Below are positions 43,597-51,865 of a stretch of DNA of 64,000 nucleotides, piece after piece. The stretch lies in the NCBI RefSeq assembly GCF_000308275.2, contig NZ_HG529491.1, forward strand, positions 121,477 to 185,476, read 5' to 3'. The notes beneath the pieces were generated by a model. It was not told the DNA's origin. It worked only from the letters and a program-made list of their open reading frames with translations, and searched no databases. A program made the translations under genes and the position numbers. This stretch comes from Levyella massiliensis. GTDB lineage: Bacteria > Bacillota > Clostridia > Tissierellales > Peptoniphilaceae. The number at the start of each line of letters is the position of its first letter. The stretch's first letter is position 1.

Positions 43597-44160
43597 ATGC
43601 GCGATTTTACGGTTCGTCCGGATGACACCCTGCTGCTTCTGATTGATTTGCAGGAACGTATGCTACCCAGTATGGCCAACAGCAATGTCGTTTGCAAGAA
43701 TTCAAAAGTCCTGTTGGAAGCGGCAAAGGCCTTTGAAATGCCTGTGCTCTACACCGAACAATATCCGAAAGGCCTTGGCGCCACGGTTTCCGAACTCAAA
43801 GAAACCTTGGATGCCGTTCATGCCGTCTATTCGGATAAAACGGCGTTTAATGCCATTACCCCTTCTATTGAGGCCGCTCTTAGCGATGCCCCTCTTTCCG
43901 CGCGTAAAAAAGTCATCGTAACCGGCATCGAGGCGCATATCTGCGTATTCCAAACGGTGCGCACGCTGCTAGAACGCGGTTACGAGGTATTCATCCCTGT
44001 GGATGCCATCAGCTCTCGCGATGAAAAAAATAAAGAAACGGCACGCCGTCTCTTTATCGAGATGGGTGCCGTCGTCACCTGCACGGAATCGTTGCTCTTT
44101 GATCTTCTGCGAGATTCCAAGAATCCGCATTTCAAGGCATTACAGGCGTTAATTAAATAG
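43597..44160 (+). CDS. Isochorismatase-family cysteine hydrolase
   Basis: This 187-residue hydrolase has the family triad: Asp in LLLIDLQERM, Lys in SDKTAFNA and Cys in VTGIEAHICVFQTV. This is the YcaC/nicotinamidase-like branch rather than true isochorismatase of siderophore synthesis, and no siderophore genes are near. AAGGAGAAAATT precedes the ATG. It is a single-gene unit on the plus strand between two minus-strand genes. Substrate unknown. Confidence 0.85.
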   Translation: MRDFTVRPDDTLLLLIDLQERMLPSMANSNVVCKNSKVLLEAAKAFEMPVLYTEQYPKGLGATVSELKETLDAVHAVYSDKTAFNAITPSIEAALSDAPLSARKKVIVTGIEAHICVFQTVRTLLERGYEVFIPVDAISSRDEKNKETARRLFIEMGAVVTCTESLLFDLLRDSKNPHFKALQALIK

Positions 44161-44185
44161 CTGGGTTTCGTTTTAGAACGCCCCC

Positions 44186-44893
44186 TCAGGATGTCTCTCC
44201 GGCGCGTTCCGCTACTTGTTGCATCGCCACGGGTTTGGGCAAATGAATCTCGAACTGTCCGACCACATAGGAAGAGATCATCGTAGTCAATAACGACCAC
44301 ATCAGGTTTTGTGCGGGCAGATACACCAGGAAAGACAGCCCCAACACCACTGCATCGCTGATGAAATACGCTCCGCTCAATGACAGGCGCGATTTCCGTT
44401 CCAAGATCATCGCAAAGCAGTCATCGCCACCGGCAGCACCGCCGCGCGTGACCACCAGCCCGCAGCCGGAGCCAAGTAGCAGACCGCCGATAATGGCCGC
44501 CAGATACGGTGCGCTCTCTAGCGATGGCAAAAACGGTCCGATAAAGTTAAACAGTTTTAACGATGCCGCATACATCAGGGTGGAAAAAACCGCCTTCTTT
44601 AAAAAGCCACGTTCCAGTAATAAAATACCGAAAAAGTATAATGAAAAATCCAGCAAAACGCTGAGAATGGACGGGTCTAGACCAAACAGTTTATTAAATA
44701 ATACAATACTGCCCAATACGCCGCCTTCGGTGATTTTCGCCGGGATATGAATATTACACATGGCAAATGCCATCGTTAAATTCCCGATGACCATTAAAGC
44801 AACGTCCTTCACGGACAGGTTCATCCACGCCGCAAAACGACGTAGCGGTTGAGCCAAATGGAAAGTCGGCTTCTTAGTGGATAAGAATTTCAT
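44186..44893 (-). CDS. YitT-family membrane protein lacking the DUF2179 tail
   Basis: This 235-residue protein has about five or six membrane segments (VALMVIGNLTMAFAM, ILSVLLDFSLYFFGILLL and others) and the family pattern IPAKITEGGVLG and TRGGAAGGDDCFA. Typical YitT proteins are about 280 residues with a cytosolic DUF2179 domain, absent here. The function of the family is unknown, perhaps transport. It is preceded by a promoter (45157-45186) and an unusually long 5' leader of about 255 nt. Confidence 0.8.
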   Translation of the reverse strand: MKFLSTKKPTFHLAQPLRRFAAWMNLSVKDVALMVIGNLTMAFAMCNIHIPAKITEGGVLGSIVLFNKLFGLDPSILSVLLDFSLYFFGILLLERGFLKKAVFSTLMYAASLKLFNFIGPFLPSLESAPYLAAIIGGLLLGSGCGLVVTRGGAAGGDDCFAMILERKSRLSLSGAYFISDAVVLGLSFLVYLPAQNLMWSLLTTMISSYVVGQFEIHLPKPVAMQQVAERAGETS

Positions 44894-45150
44894 AAGACAC
44901 CTCGTTTTCGTTCACATGGCGTCTCTCAGAACCAAAAAAAGATTGCCTTGGCCGTGAGAGAACTCCGTGCTGTACAATCGTGTGGTGGTTGATGCTGTTG
45001 TTTGAAATTCTTTCTTGTAAGAACTCTGCTTTCCTCTCCGTTTAATGATTCATAGTGCCACATCAGACCGATGATGAACCCGCTCACAGAAAGGGGACAG
45101 ATAAAAACTACCGCTTAGCGGTACCCACAGATATCACAAATAATTGCTTC
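44894..45150 (-). promoter_or_regulatory. Long structured 5' leader of the YitT-like gene
   Basis: The leader runs about 255 nt from the predicted start of transcription to the ATG. A short stem TACCG-CTAAG-CGGTA (about 45109-45123) followed by GTTTTT on the minus strand looks like an early terminator. Nearer the gene, GATTG...CAATC closes a weak stem before TTTTTTT. It does not match a riboswitch or 6S-type RNA that I can recognise. A separate small RNA is possible. Confidence 0.4.
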
Positions 45151-45156
45151 TACCAT

Positions 45157-45186
45157 AGTATAGCATAGGATACCAGAGACGGGCAA
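45157..45186 (-). promoter_or_regulatory. Promoter of the YitT-like gene leader
   Basis: On the minus strand TTGCCC (45181-45186) and TATACT (45157-45162) are spaced by 18 bp. Confidence 0.6.
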
Positions 45187-45292
45187 GGGGGTTGGTGGGT
45201 GCGTCTAGCGCGAAATAGCGGAGCCGAGGGCGCGGTTTTTTCGGCTGAAGCATTGCCGGACTTAGCGGCGTACAGTAGCTCCATCTCGAACG

Positions 45293-45616
45293 ACAGTACT
45301 TTTATCAATTACAGCAAAAAGTACTGTAGGATTTTTGCCTTATTTACAGTACTAATTCCGTTATCGCCAAAAAGCACTGTAGTTTTTCGCACCAAACTAC
45401 AGTGCTTTTACCGATTATTGCAGTATACACTGTAGTTTTATCGCTATTTTTACAGTACAAATTTGCGTATTTGGAAAAGGTACTGTAATTGCATCCCTTT
45501 TCATACAGTACAAATTCTTTTTTTCAACGAAAGTACTGTATTTTGCCTCTTTTTCGTACCGTACAAATTCCATTTCAAGCAAAAAGCACTGTAGGGAAGG
45601 TATTCCCTACAGTGCT
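45293..45616. repeat. Array of 13 alternating inverted 8-mers with 26/27-bp spacing
   Basis: Between the YitT-like promoter and the proS stop, the 8-mer ACAGTACT (or variants such as ACAGTGCT, ACAGTACA) alternates without exception with its reverse complement. Starts are 45293, 45320, 45346, 45373, 45399, 45426, 45452, 45479, 45505, 45532, 45558, 45585 and 45609, giving steps of 27, 26, 27, 26 and so on, the last being 24. Reverse-then-forward neighbours form hairpins. At 45371-45408 the stem is 16 bp (AAAAGCACTGTAGTTT). At 45579-45621 it reaches 19 bp. The two pairs with AGCACTGT also carry the matching ACAGTGCT, a compensated change. No open frame of interest lies inside. Confidence 0.9.
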
Positions 45617-45621
45617 TTTGC
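45579..45621 (-). terminator. Terminator of proS, formed by the last pair of the repeat array
   Basis: A nearly perfect stem (GCAAAAGCACTGTAGGGAA with its complement, 4-nt loop, one extra A) begins 12 bp after the proS stop and is T-rich on its 3' side in the minus direction. Confidence 0.8.
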
Positions 45622-45632
45622 GCATGTTTCGA

Positions 45633-47342
45633 TTACTGAATGGCCTTTACCGCGTCCACAATGGTACGGAACGCTTCTTCAGCAGCAATATCTTTGTTTT
45701 CCATCTCACGACGGGTGGAAAATTCCACGATGCCTTCGGCCGCTTTACGGCCCACCGTCAAACGCAGTGGAATACCGATGAGGTCGCGATCATTAAACTT
45801 CACGCCTGGGCGTTCCTTGCGATCGTCGAGCAATACCTCAACGCCTGCTTCTTGCAGATCGGCATAGAGTTTTTCCGCCAGCGCATTTTGTGCTTCATCT
45901 TCCGGTTTCATGATCGTAATTATGACATGATACGGTGCCGCAATGAGCGGCCAGATCATGCCTTTTTCATCATGATTCTGTTCGATGATGGCGGATACGG
46001 TACGAGTGATACCAATGCCGTAGGATCCCATGATGATCGGACGAGCAACACCATTTTCATCCAATACGCTGGCGCCCATGGCGTCGGTGTATTTCGTGCC
46101 CAGCTGGAAAATATTGCCCACTTCAATGCCGCGAGCAAATTGAAGCGGATTACCGTTAACCGGATCGAGATCTCCCTCTTGCACCATCCAGAGGTCCTCC
46201 ACCACTTCCCCGTCAAAATCACGGCCATAGTTCACATTCTTCAAATGCGTATCTTTTTTGTTGGCGCCACAGATGAGATTGTGACGTTCTGTGATGGCTT
46301 GATCCAACACAACGCGTACATCTTTGCCTATGCCTACCGGCCCTGTAAAGCCGGCCGGAGCACCGGTTATTTTTTCAATGGTTTCATCATCCAACATCGA
46401 AATCTCGTGTTCCGGAGTCTGCAGATATGCCACCAATTTTGCCATGTTGAGCTCACGTTCCGCCGGGATAAAGACCAAAACCGGATCATCCTTCACACGC
46501 AGACAAACGGCTTTAATCATCTTGTCGGCGGGAATATGCAGGAATTGTTCCAGATCCTCGATCGTGTGCTTATCCGGGGTCAAAATCTCTTCCATCGGCA
46601 GCGGATCTTCCGGTGCAACGGCAGGCTTCTGCATGCCCGCTTTTTCATCCGTTGCGGCATAACCGCCTTCCGCATAGACAATAACACCCTCACCAATTTC
46701 GGATAAGGCAGTAAATTCGTGCGACACACGACCGCCCATGGCTCCCGAATCGCCCTGGACAATACGATAATCCAGACCCAAGCGGTCAAACACACGCGCG
46801 TAGGCATCCCACATCACCTGATACGACGCCTCCAGCCCTTCCATATCAATATCAAAGCTATAGGCATCCTTCATCAAAAATTCGCAAGAGCGATTAATGC
46901 CGAAGCGCGGACGCTTCTCATCGCGATACTTCCAGCCAATCTGATAAAGATTAAGCGGCAACTGTTTGTAGCTACGCAACTCTTCCTTAATTAAGTCGGC
47001 AAAGTACTCCTCCGCCGTCGGACCCAGCGCAAACTGCTTTTCATGACGATCGGTGAGCTTAAACATTTCCGGGCCGAAGGTGTCCCAGCGTCCGGACGCT
47101 TCCCAAATCTCCTTGGGCTGCAAGTTTGACACACGAATCTCTTGCGCCCCGGCACGGTCCATCTCCTCACGAACAACCTCTTCGATTTTTCGTACCACGC
47201 GATAGCCCAACGGCAAGTACGTATAAATGCCCGAGGCTGCTTTTCGAATCATGCCGGCACGCAGCAAGAGCTGGTGGCTGGGAACTTCCGCATCACCGGG
47301 AACTTCACGTAGCGTCGGCATATAAAAATGCTTCATTCTCAT
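45633..47342 (-). CDS. proS: Prolyl-tRNA synthetase, bacterial type with editing domain
   Basis: This 569-residue class II synthetase charges tRNA-Pro. It has the catalytic motifs RVSNLQPKEIWEASGRW and YRDEKRPRFGINRSCEF, then the inserted editing domain (about residues 225-400, with PAERELNMAKLVAYL and GAPAGFTGPVGI), the motif 3 region IIMGSYGIGITRT and the anticodon-binding domain. The start at 47342 has AAGGGAGAATAAG before it. The prfB stop lies one base upstream, so the two are translationally linked in the secA-prfB-proS block. The alternating repeat array begins just past its end. Confidence 0.96.
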   Translation of the reverse strand: MRMKHFYMPTLREVPGDAEVPSHQLLLRAGMIRKAASGIYTYLPLGYRVVRKIEEVVREEMDRAGAQEIRVSNLQPKEIWEASGRWDTFGPEMFKLTDRHEKQFALGPTAEEYFADLIKEELRSYKQLPLNLYQIGWKYRDEKRPRFGINRSCEFLMKDAYSFDIDMEGLEASYQVMWDAYARVFDRLGLDYRIVQGDSGAMGGRVSHEFTALSEIGEGVIVYAEGGYAATDEKAGMQKPAVAPEDPLPMEEILTPDKHTIEDLEQFLHIPADKMIKAVCLRVKDDPVLVFIPAERELNMAKLVAYLQTPEHEISMLDDETIEKITGAPAGFTGPVGIGKDVRVVLDQAITERHNLICGANKKDTHLKNVNYGRDFDGEVVEDLWMVQEGDLDPVNGNPLQFARGIEVGNIFQLGTKYTDAMGASVLDENGVARPIIMGSYGIGITRTVSAIIEQNHDEKGMIWPLIAAPYHVIITIMKPEDEAQNALAEKLYADLQEAGVEVLLDDRKERPGVKFNDRDLIGIPLRLTVGRKAAEGIVEFSTRREMENKDIAAEEAFRTIVDAVKAIQ

Positions 47343-47343
47343 C

Positions 47344-48463
47344 TTATTCTCCCTTCGCTTCCTGCTGGGCATGCCAGTTCAAATAGGCGTCCACAAACGG
47401 ATCCAAATCCCCATTCATCACTTTTTCAATATTGCCGGTTTCCTCGCCCGTGCGATGATCCTTCACCAGCGTATAGGGCTGGAACACATAGGAACGAATC
47501 TGTGATCCCCAGGCAATTTGCTTATACGAGCCCTGGATATCCGCAATTTTTTCGCGATGCTCCTCTTCTTTGATCTGCATCAATTTCGAAACGAGGATTT
47601 CCATAGCCTTCGCACGGTTTTGAATCTGGGAACGCTCATTCTGGCAGGTCACGACAACGCCGGTGGGCAAATGCGTGATACGAATGGCCGAATCCGTCGT
47701 ATTGACGTGCTGACCGCCGGCACCCGTAGAGCGATACGTATCTACTTTAATGTCTTTTTCATCGATCTGAATTTCACCGATGTCCTTTAGAACCGGATAC
47801 ACATCCACACTGGCAAAAGACGTGTGGCGACGGCTTTGCGAATCAAAGGGCGAAATGCGCACCAAGCGATGCACGCCCTTTTCGCCTTTACAATAACCGT
47901 AGGCATTGTAGCCCTTCACTTCAAACTGCACGGACTTAATTCCGCCGGTTTCTTCCGTATTAATATCCGTCAGGCTGACTTTCCAATCCTTCGTCTGGAA
48001 CCAGCGTTCATACATACGCTGCAGCATGCCCGCCCAGTCCATCGCTTCCGTGCCGCCCGAGCCCGCGTGAATGGAAAAATAGCAATCATTGGCGTCATAT
48101 TCGCCCGAAAGTAACGCTTTTTTGGCCAAGGCCGCCAATTTCTTTTCAACCGTCTCCAGCTCTTCCGTCAGTTCTTTTTGCGACGCCATAAATTCGTCTT
48201 CATCCAACAGTTCCAGCATGTCGCGGAGATCTTGATAGGCGCTTTCAATCTCTTGAAAGGCATCCACGCTCTCTTTTTTTCCATTGAGCTCGACCATAAT
48301 GCTCTGCGCGGCATCGGAGTCATTCCAAAAATCCGGTGCCAATGTTTTTTCGTTTAATGCTTTTACCGAAGCCTCTAATCCGGCAATGTCAAAGAGAGCT
48401 CCTTAGCTCACTCAAACGCACGCGGATAGTCTCCAGGTGCTGCCGCATCTCGTATAATTCCAT
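47344..48463 (-). CDS. prfB: Peptide chain release factor 2 with programmed +1 frameshift
   Basis: RF2 ends translation at UGA and UAA. Translation begins at the ATG at 48463 behind GAAGGAGGAAGGT, runs 24 codons to CTT-TGA, then shifts +1 into the 348-codon main frame, giving 372 residues. The main frame has the RF2 codon-recognition motif VRISPFDSQSRRHTS and the catalytic GAGGQHVNTTDSA. Any annotation starting near 48342 loses the first 40 residues. It lies 81 bp downstream of secA, the standard secA-prfB order of Bacillota. Low RF2 favours the shift, so the gene regulates itself. Confidence 0.96.
48388..48403 (-). promoter_or_regulatory. prfB programmed frameshift site
   Basis: Read on the minus strand the site is AGGAGC-TCT-CTT-TGA-C. 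An internal Shine-Dalgarno-like AGGAG lies at the same distance from CTT TGA as in the Escherichia coli site, the slippery CTT is followed by an in-frame UGA, and the next base is C. Confidence 0.95.
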
Positions 48464-48488
48464 ACCTTCCTCCTTCTTTAACTTCCAA

Positions 48489-48510
48489 GGCGGACCCCGA
48501 GAGGTCCGCC
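48489..48510 (+). terminator. Hairpin between secA and prfB
   Basis: GGCGGACC and GGTCCGCC with a 6-nt loop. The T-run (CTTTTTAT) follows only on the plus strand, so it would stop antisense transcripts. For the secA-prfB mRNA it is merely a stem. Direction of action is uncertain. Confidence 0.5.
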
Positions 48511-48544
48511 CTTTTTATCCTTGTCCGCGCCTTACGACGCAGCA

Positions 48545-51376
48545 TCAACGGTCAAAACGGCCGTGACAGTTTTTATATTTCTTACCGCTGCCGCAGGGGC
48601 AGGGATCGTTGCGTCCGATTTTTTTCTTCTTGCGCACAAAGGGGCGATGTGATTCCGGTTCCGCTTCATCGCCGGCACCAATGGCCCGCGTCGGTGTGGC
48701 AACTGCTGTACGTACTACTTCCTGTTTGGGTGCTTCGATATGATAGAGCATGCGCACCGTATCTTCGCGAATGGACTCGTTCATCGCATTAAACATGTCA
48801 TAGCCTTCATTCGCGTAGGCACGCACCGGATCCTCGTTGCCCATGGCACGAATACCGATGCCCTTGCGCAGCTGATCCATGGCATCAATGTGATCCATCC
48901 ACTTCGTGTCAACCGCACGAAGCAACACCATGCGCTCGACTTCACGCATCACATCCGGCGTAATCTCTTCCTCTTTCTTCGCATAGAGATCATCCGCAAT
49001 GGCGATGAGCTTCTCTTTCATATTCTCTTTTTTCATGCCCTGCAGATTTTCCACTGCCACAATGCCCTTTGGCAAGAAAATGGAATTGAGATAGTTGAAA
49101 AGGCCTTCCATCTCCCATTGTTCCGGCGAAACATCTTCAGCGCAGAAGCTGTCTACCGCATCCGACACAACGCCATGAATCATACCGACGATTTCATCAC
49201 GCATATTTTCGCCATTCAAAACACGATTGCGCTCCGTATACACGGTATTGCGCTGCATGTTCATGATGTTGTCGTAATCCAAGACCTGCTTACGAGTCGC
49301 AAAGTTGTTCGACTCTACTTTCTTCTGTGCCCGTTCGATGGACTTGGTGAGAATGCCCGCCTGAATGGGCTCATCCTCCGGGAAGGCCCCCGATTCGATG
49401 AACTTCTGCATTCTTTCACTGCCGAACAGACGCATCAGCTTATCTTCCAACGAAATATAGAACTGCGAAACACCGGGATCGCCTTGTCGACCAGAACGGC
49501 CGCGCAACTGGTTATCAATACGTCGCGCTTCATGGCGTTCGGTTCCCAGAATAAAGAGGCCGCCTACTGCCTTGACCTTCTCTGCGTTCTCTTTGGTTTC
49601 TTCACTAAATTTTTTCTTCAGATTTTGGAATTTCTCTCGTGCATCCAAGATTTGACGGCCGGTGATCCATTGCTGCTCTTCCTCTTCCTCTTCATCGCCG
49701 ACAGCATTTGCGGGGAAGGTCTCCTCCGGTTCCACATGACGGAAGCTGTCCGCCCATTCGATGAGTTCCTCCGAATCGCCGTCCTTCTCCATCTGCTTCT
49801 TAGCCATCCACTCGGCGTTGCCGCCCAGTACAATATCGGTACCACGGCCGGCCATGTTAGTAGCAATGGTCACTTCGCCGAAACGGCCCGCCTGCGCAAC
49901 AATGGCTGCTTCATAGCGATGCTGCTTGGCATTTAATACATGGTGTTTGATGCCCACTTTATTGAGCATCTTAGAAATCTTTTCGGATGTTTCAATATCC
50001 ACCGTACCGACCAGAATCGGTTGGCCCGTTTTATGCACTTCAGCAATCTCATTAACAATGGCTCGGAATTTGGCGTCCTGGTGCACATACACCACATCTT
50101 CCAAGTCCTTACGAGCAATGGGTTTGTTGGTCGGAATTTCAATGACATCGATATGATAAATTTCCGAAAATTCATCCGCCTCTGTCAAGCCGGTACCGGT
50201 CATACCAGCCAGCTTTTCGTACATACGGAAGAAGTTCTGGAACGTCACGGTAGCCAGGGTCTTGGATTCACTCTTAATCGTGACCCCTTCCTTTGCCTCA
50301 ATGGCCTGATGCAAGCCTTCCGAATAGCGACGCCCTTCCATAATACGGCCGGTGAATTCATCAACAATCTTCACCTCATCGTTGTCAACAACGTAATCGA
50401 TATCGCGGCGCATGGTCGTACGCGCCTTCAAGGCCTGATTGATGTAGTGCATCAATTCCATATGCGACGGATCGGAAATATTATCCACATGGAAATACGC
50501 TTCCGCTTTAGCATTGCCCTGTTCGGTCAGGTTTGCGGTCTTGCGCTTTTCATCCACCAAATAATCGACCGTCTCTAACTTGTGCTCTTCCAGTAACGAA
50601 TCCAGCTTGTTGAGCTCTTCCTTCGGATCCAGCACACGTCCTTCCAGGGTCTGCACAAATTCATCAGCGCGCGAATACATCTCTGTGGACGGATCGCCCA
50701 TGCCGGAAATAATAAGCGGCGTACGCGCCTCATCAATCAGGATGGAGTCAACCTCGTCCACGATGGCATAATGCAGTTTGCGCTGGACGACGCCGGACTT
50801 GTAAATGGCCATATTGTCGCGCAAATAGTCAAAGCCGAACTGGTTGTTCGTACCATAGGTAATATCGGCATTGTAGGCGCGCTTGCGTTCATTGGACTCC
50901 ATGGGCTGCAGTACCACGCCAACCGTAAGGCCTAAGAATTGGTGGACTTTACCCATCCATTCGGCATCGCGCTGTGCCAGATAATCATTGACCGTGACAA
51001 CGTGTACGCCCTCGCCGGCCAAGGCGTTCAGGTAGGACGGCATAGTCGCCACCAAGGTTTTACCTTCACCGGTCTTCATCTCGGCAATGCGTCCCTGATG
51101 CAGGATGATACCACCAATGACCTGTACCGGATAGGGTTTCATTCCAAGCACGCGCCAAGCTGCTTCACGCACGGTAGCGAACGCTTCCGGCAACAGAGAA
51201 TCCAAGGATTCCCCGTCTTTATAGCGTTTTTTGTATTCTTCCGTCTTGGCGCGGAGCTGTTCATCCGACAAAGCCTCCATCTGTCCTTCCAATGCCAATA
51301 CAGCATCTACCTGAGGCCTTATTTTATCGATTTCCTTTTCACTAAAGGATTTTGTTAAAAAATCAAATAATCCCAT
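48545..51376 (-). CDS. secA: Preprotein translocase ATPase SecA
   Basis: This 943-residue motor drives secretory proteins through SecYEG. It has the Walker A region [12 protein letters not shown] near residue 105, the [19 protein letters not shown] box, helicase motifs [14 protein letters not shown] and [13 protein letters not shown], and the C-terminal zinc motif [17 protein letters not shown] that binds SecB or ribosomes. It is about 100 residues longer than Bacillus subtilis SecA, partly through an acidic insert ([14 protein letters not shown]) in the middle. AAGGGAGAAGAT selects the ATG at 51376. It is divergent from the tryptophanase operon across a 490-bp gap. Confidence 0.97.
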   Translation of the reverse strand: MGLFDFLTKSFSEKEIDKIRPQVDAVLALEGQMEALSDEQLRAKTEEYKKRYKDGESLDSLLPEAFATVREAAWRVLGMKPYPVQVIGGIILHQGRIAEMKTGEGKTLVATMPSYLNALAGEGVHVVTVNDYLAQRDAEWMGKVHQFLGLTVGVVLQPMESNERKRAYNADITYGTNNQFGFDYLRDNMAIYKSGVVQRKLHYAIVDEVDSILIDEARTPLIISGMGDPSTEMYSRADEFVQTLEGRVLDPKEELNKLDSLLEEHKLETVDYLVDEKRKTANLTEQGNAKAEAYFHVDNISDPSHMELMHYINQALKARTTMRRDIDYVVDNDEVKIVDEFTGRIMEGRRYSEGLHQAIEAKEGVTIKSESKTLATVTFQNFFRMYEKLAGMTGTGLTEADEFSEIYHIDVIEIPTNKPIARKDLEDVVYVHQDAKFRAIVNEIAEVHKTGQPILVGTVDIETSEKISKMLNKVGIKHHVLNAKQHRYEAAIVAQAGRFGEVTIATNMAGRGTDIVLGGNAEWMAKKQMEKDGDSEELIEWADSFRHVEPEETFPANAVGDEEEEEEQQWITGRQILDAREKFQNLKKKFSEETKENAEKVKAVGGLFILGTERHEARRIDNQLRGRSGRQGDPGVSQFYISLEDKLMRLFGSERMQKFIESGAFPEDEPIQAGILTKSIERAQKKVESNNFATRKQVLDYDNIMNMQRNTVYTERNRVLNGENMRDEIVGMIHGVVSDAVDSFCAEDVSPEQWEMEGLFNYLNSIFLPKGIVAVENLQGMKKENMKEKLIAIADDLYAKKEEEITPDVMREVERMVLLRAVDTKWMDHIDAMDQLRKGIGIRAMGNEDPVRAYANEGYDMFNAMNESIREDTVRMLYHIEAPKQEVVRTAVATPTRAIGAGDEAEPESHRPFVRKKKKIGRNDPCPCGSGKKYKNCHGRFDR

Positions 51377-51640
51377 ATCTTCTCCCTTATCCATGGTATC
51401 GCAACACTTCTATAATAACATTTTATGGCGCAATATTGTACAACCTTTGTGTGCATGACGAAATCTTTTCAGTTTTTCCCGACAACCGGTAACTTCTTCT
51501 TGCAACAAAGAAACGTCCCGAACATTTTGTTCTCATATTTGATAGGAAAACCATTTATATTTAAATTCTTTATGTCTCATTTTTCTTTTCGTTTTCCCGC
51601 TATTTTCCTATTCCATATTTTGCATCCTTAATCGTTCCCG
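51377..51640. other. Intergenic region between secA and the tnaA promoter
   Basis: AT-rich spacer, strongly pyrimidine-biased on the plus strand around 51540-51610. A -10-like TATTAT for secA lies near 51411-51416 on the minus strand without a well-spaced -35. No gene is supported here. Confidence 0.4.
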
Positions 51641-51669
51641 TTGACCGTTTTATGGCATTATCTTAAAAT
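51641..51669 (+). promoter_or_regulatory. Promoter of the tryptophanase operon
   Basis: TTGACC (51641-51646) and TAAAAT (51664-51669) are separated by exactly 17 bp. Transcription should begin near 51676, leaving about 190 nt before the tnaA start. Confidence 0.7.
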
Positions 51670-51675
51670 AAAACC

Positions 51676-51865
51676 ATGAGTCTGGCCGAAAACGTTTTAT
51701 GAAAGGAGGTTTAGAGGAATAACGTTTCCTAGATAACGATGCGCGAGGGCCACGCGCTGCAACAATGTCAGGTACTGTCCGCCAGTCGACCGCCCCCCAA
51801 GTCGGGCCGCGATGACCGGGGTACCTCCATGCACACGACGCATTGCGTCAAATTGGAGGTATTTT
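51676..51865 (+). promoter_or_regulatory. Structured tnaA leader, candidate riboswitch or attenuator
   Basis: The leader is much more GC-rich than the promoter region before it. It can form GCGCG-AGGGCCA-CGCGC (about 51742-51758), CGAC...GTCG inside AGGTAC...GTACCT (about 51770-51826), and two alternative pairings. ACCTCC at 51823-51828 can pair with GGAGGT at 51705-51710 or with the tnaA ribosome site GGAGGT at 51855-51860. Such exclusive pairings suit ligand- or protein-controlled translation. It does not match a riboswitch class known to me, and no leader peptide with a Trp codon and a ribosome site is evident. Confidence 0.5.

Noticed and set aside
43597-44160. Isochorismatase of siderophore or menaquinone metabolism
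   Set aside because: Only the fold and triad match. No partner genes are near, and the sequence is of the general cysteine hydrolase kind.
45293-45616. CRISPR array
   Set aside because: The repeated units are only 8-12 bp, alternate in orientation every 26-27 bp and form hairpins with their neighbours. CRISPR repeats are 24-37 bp in one orientation with unique spacers, and no cas gene is present.
45489-46706. 405-codon plus-strand frame across the repeat array and proS
   Set aside because: Antisense to proS and begins inside the repeat array. The composition is that of a shadow frame.
48489-48510. Terminator of secA
   Set aside because: The T-run follows the stem only on the plus strand, so it is not convincing as an end of the minus-strand secA transcript.
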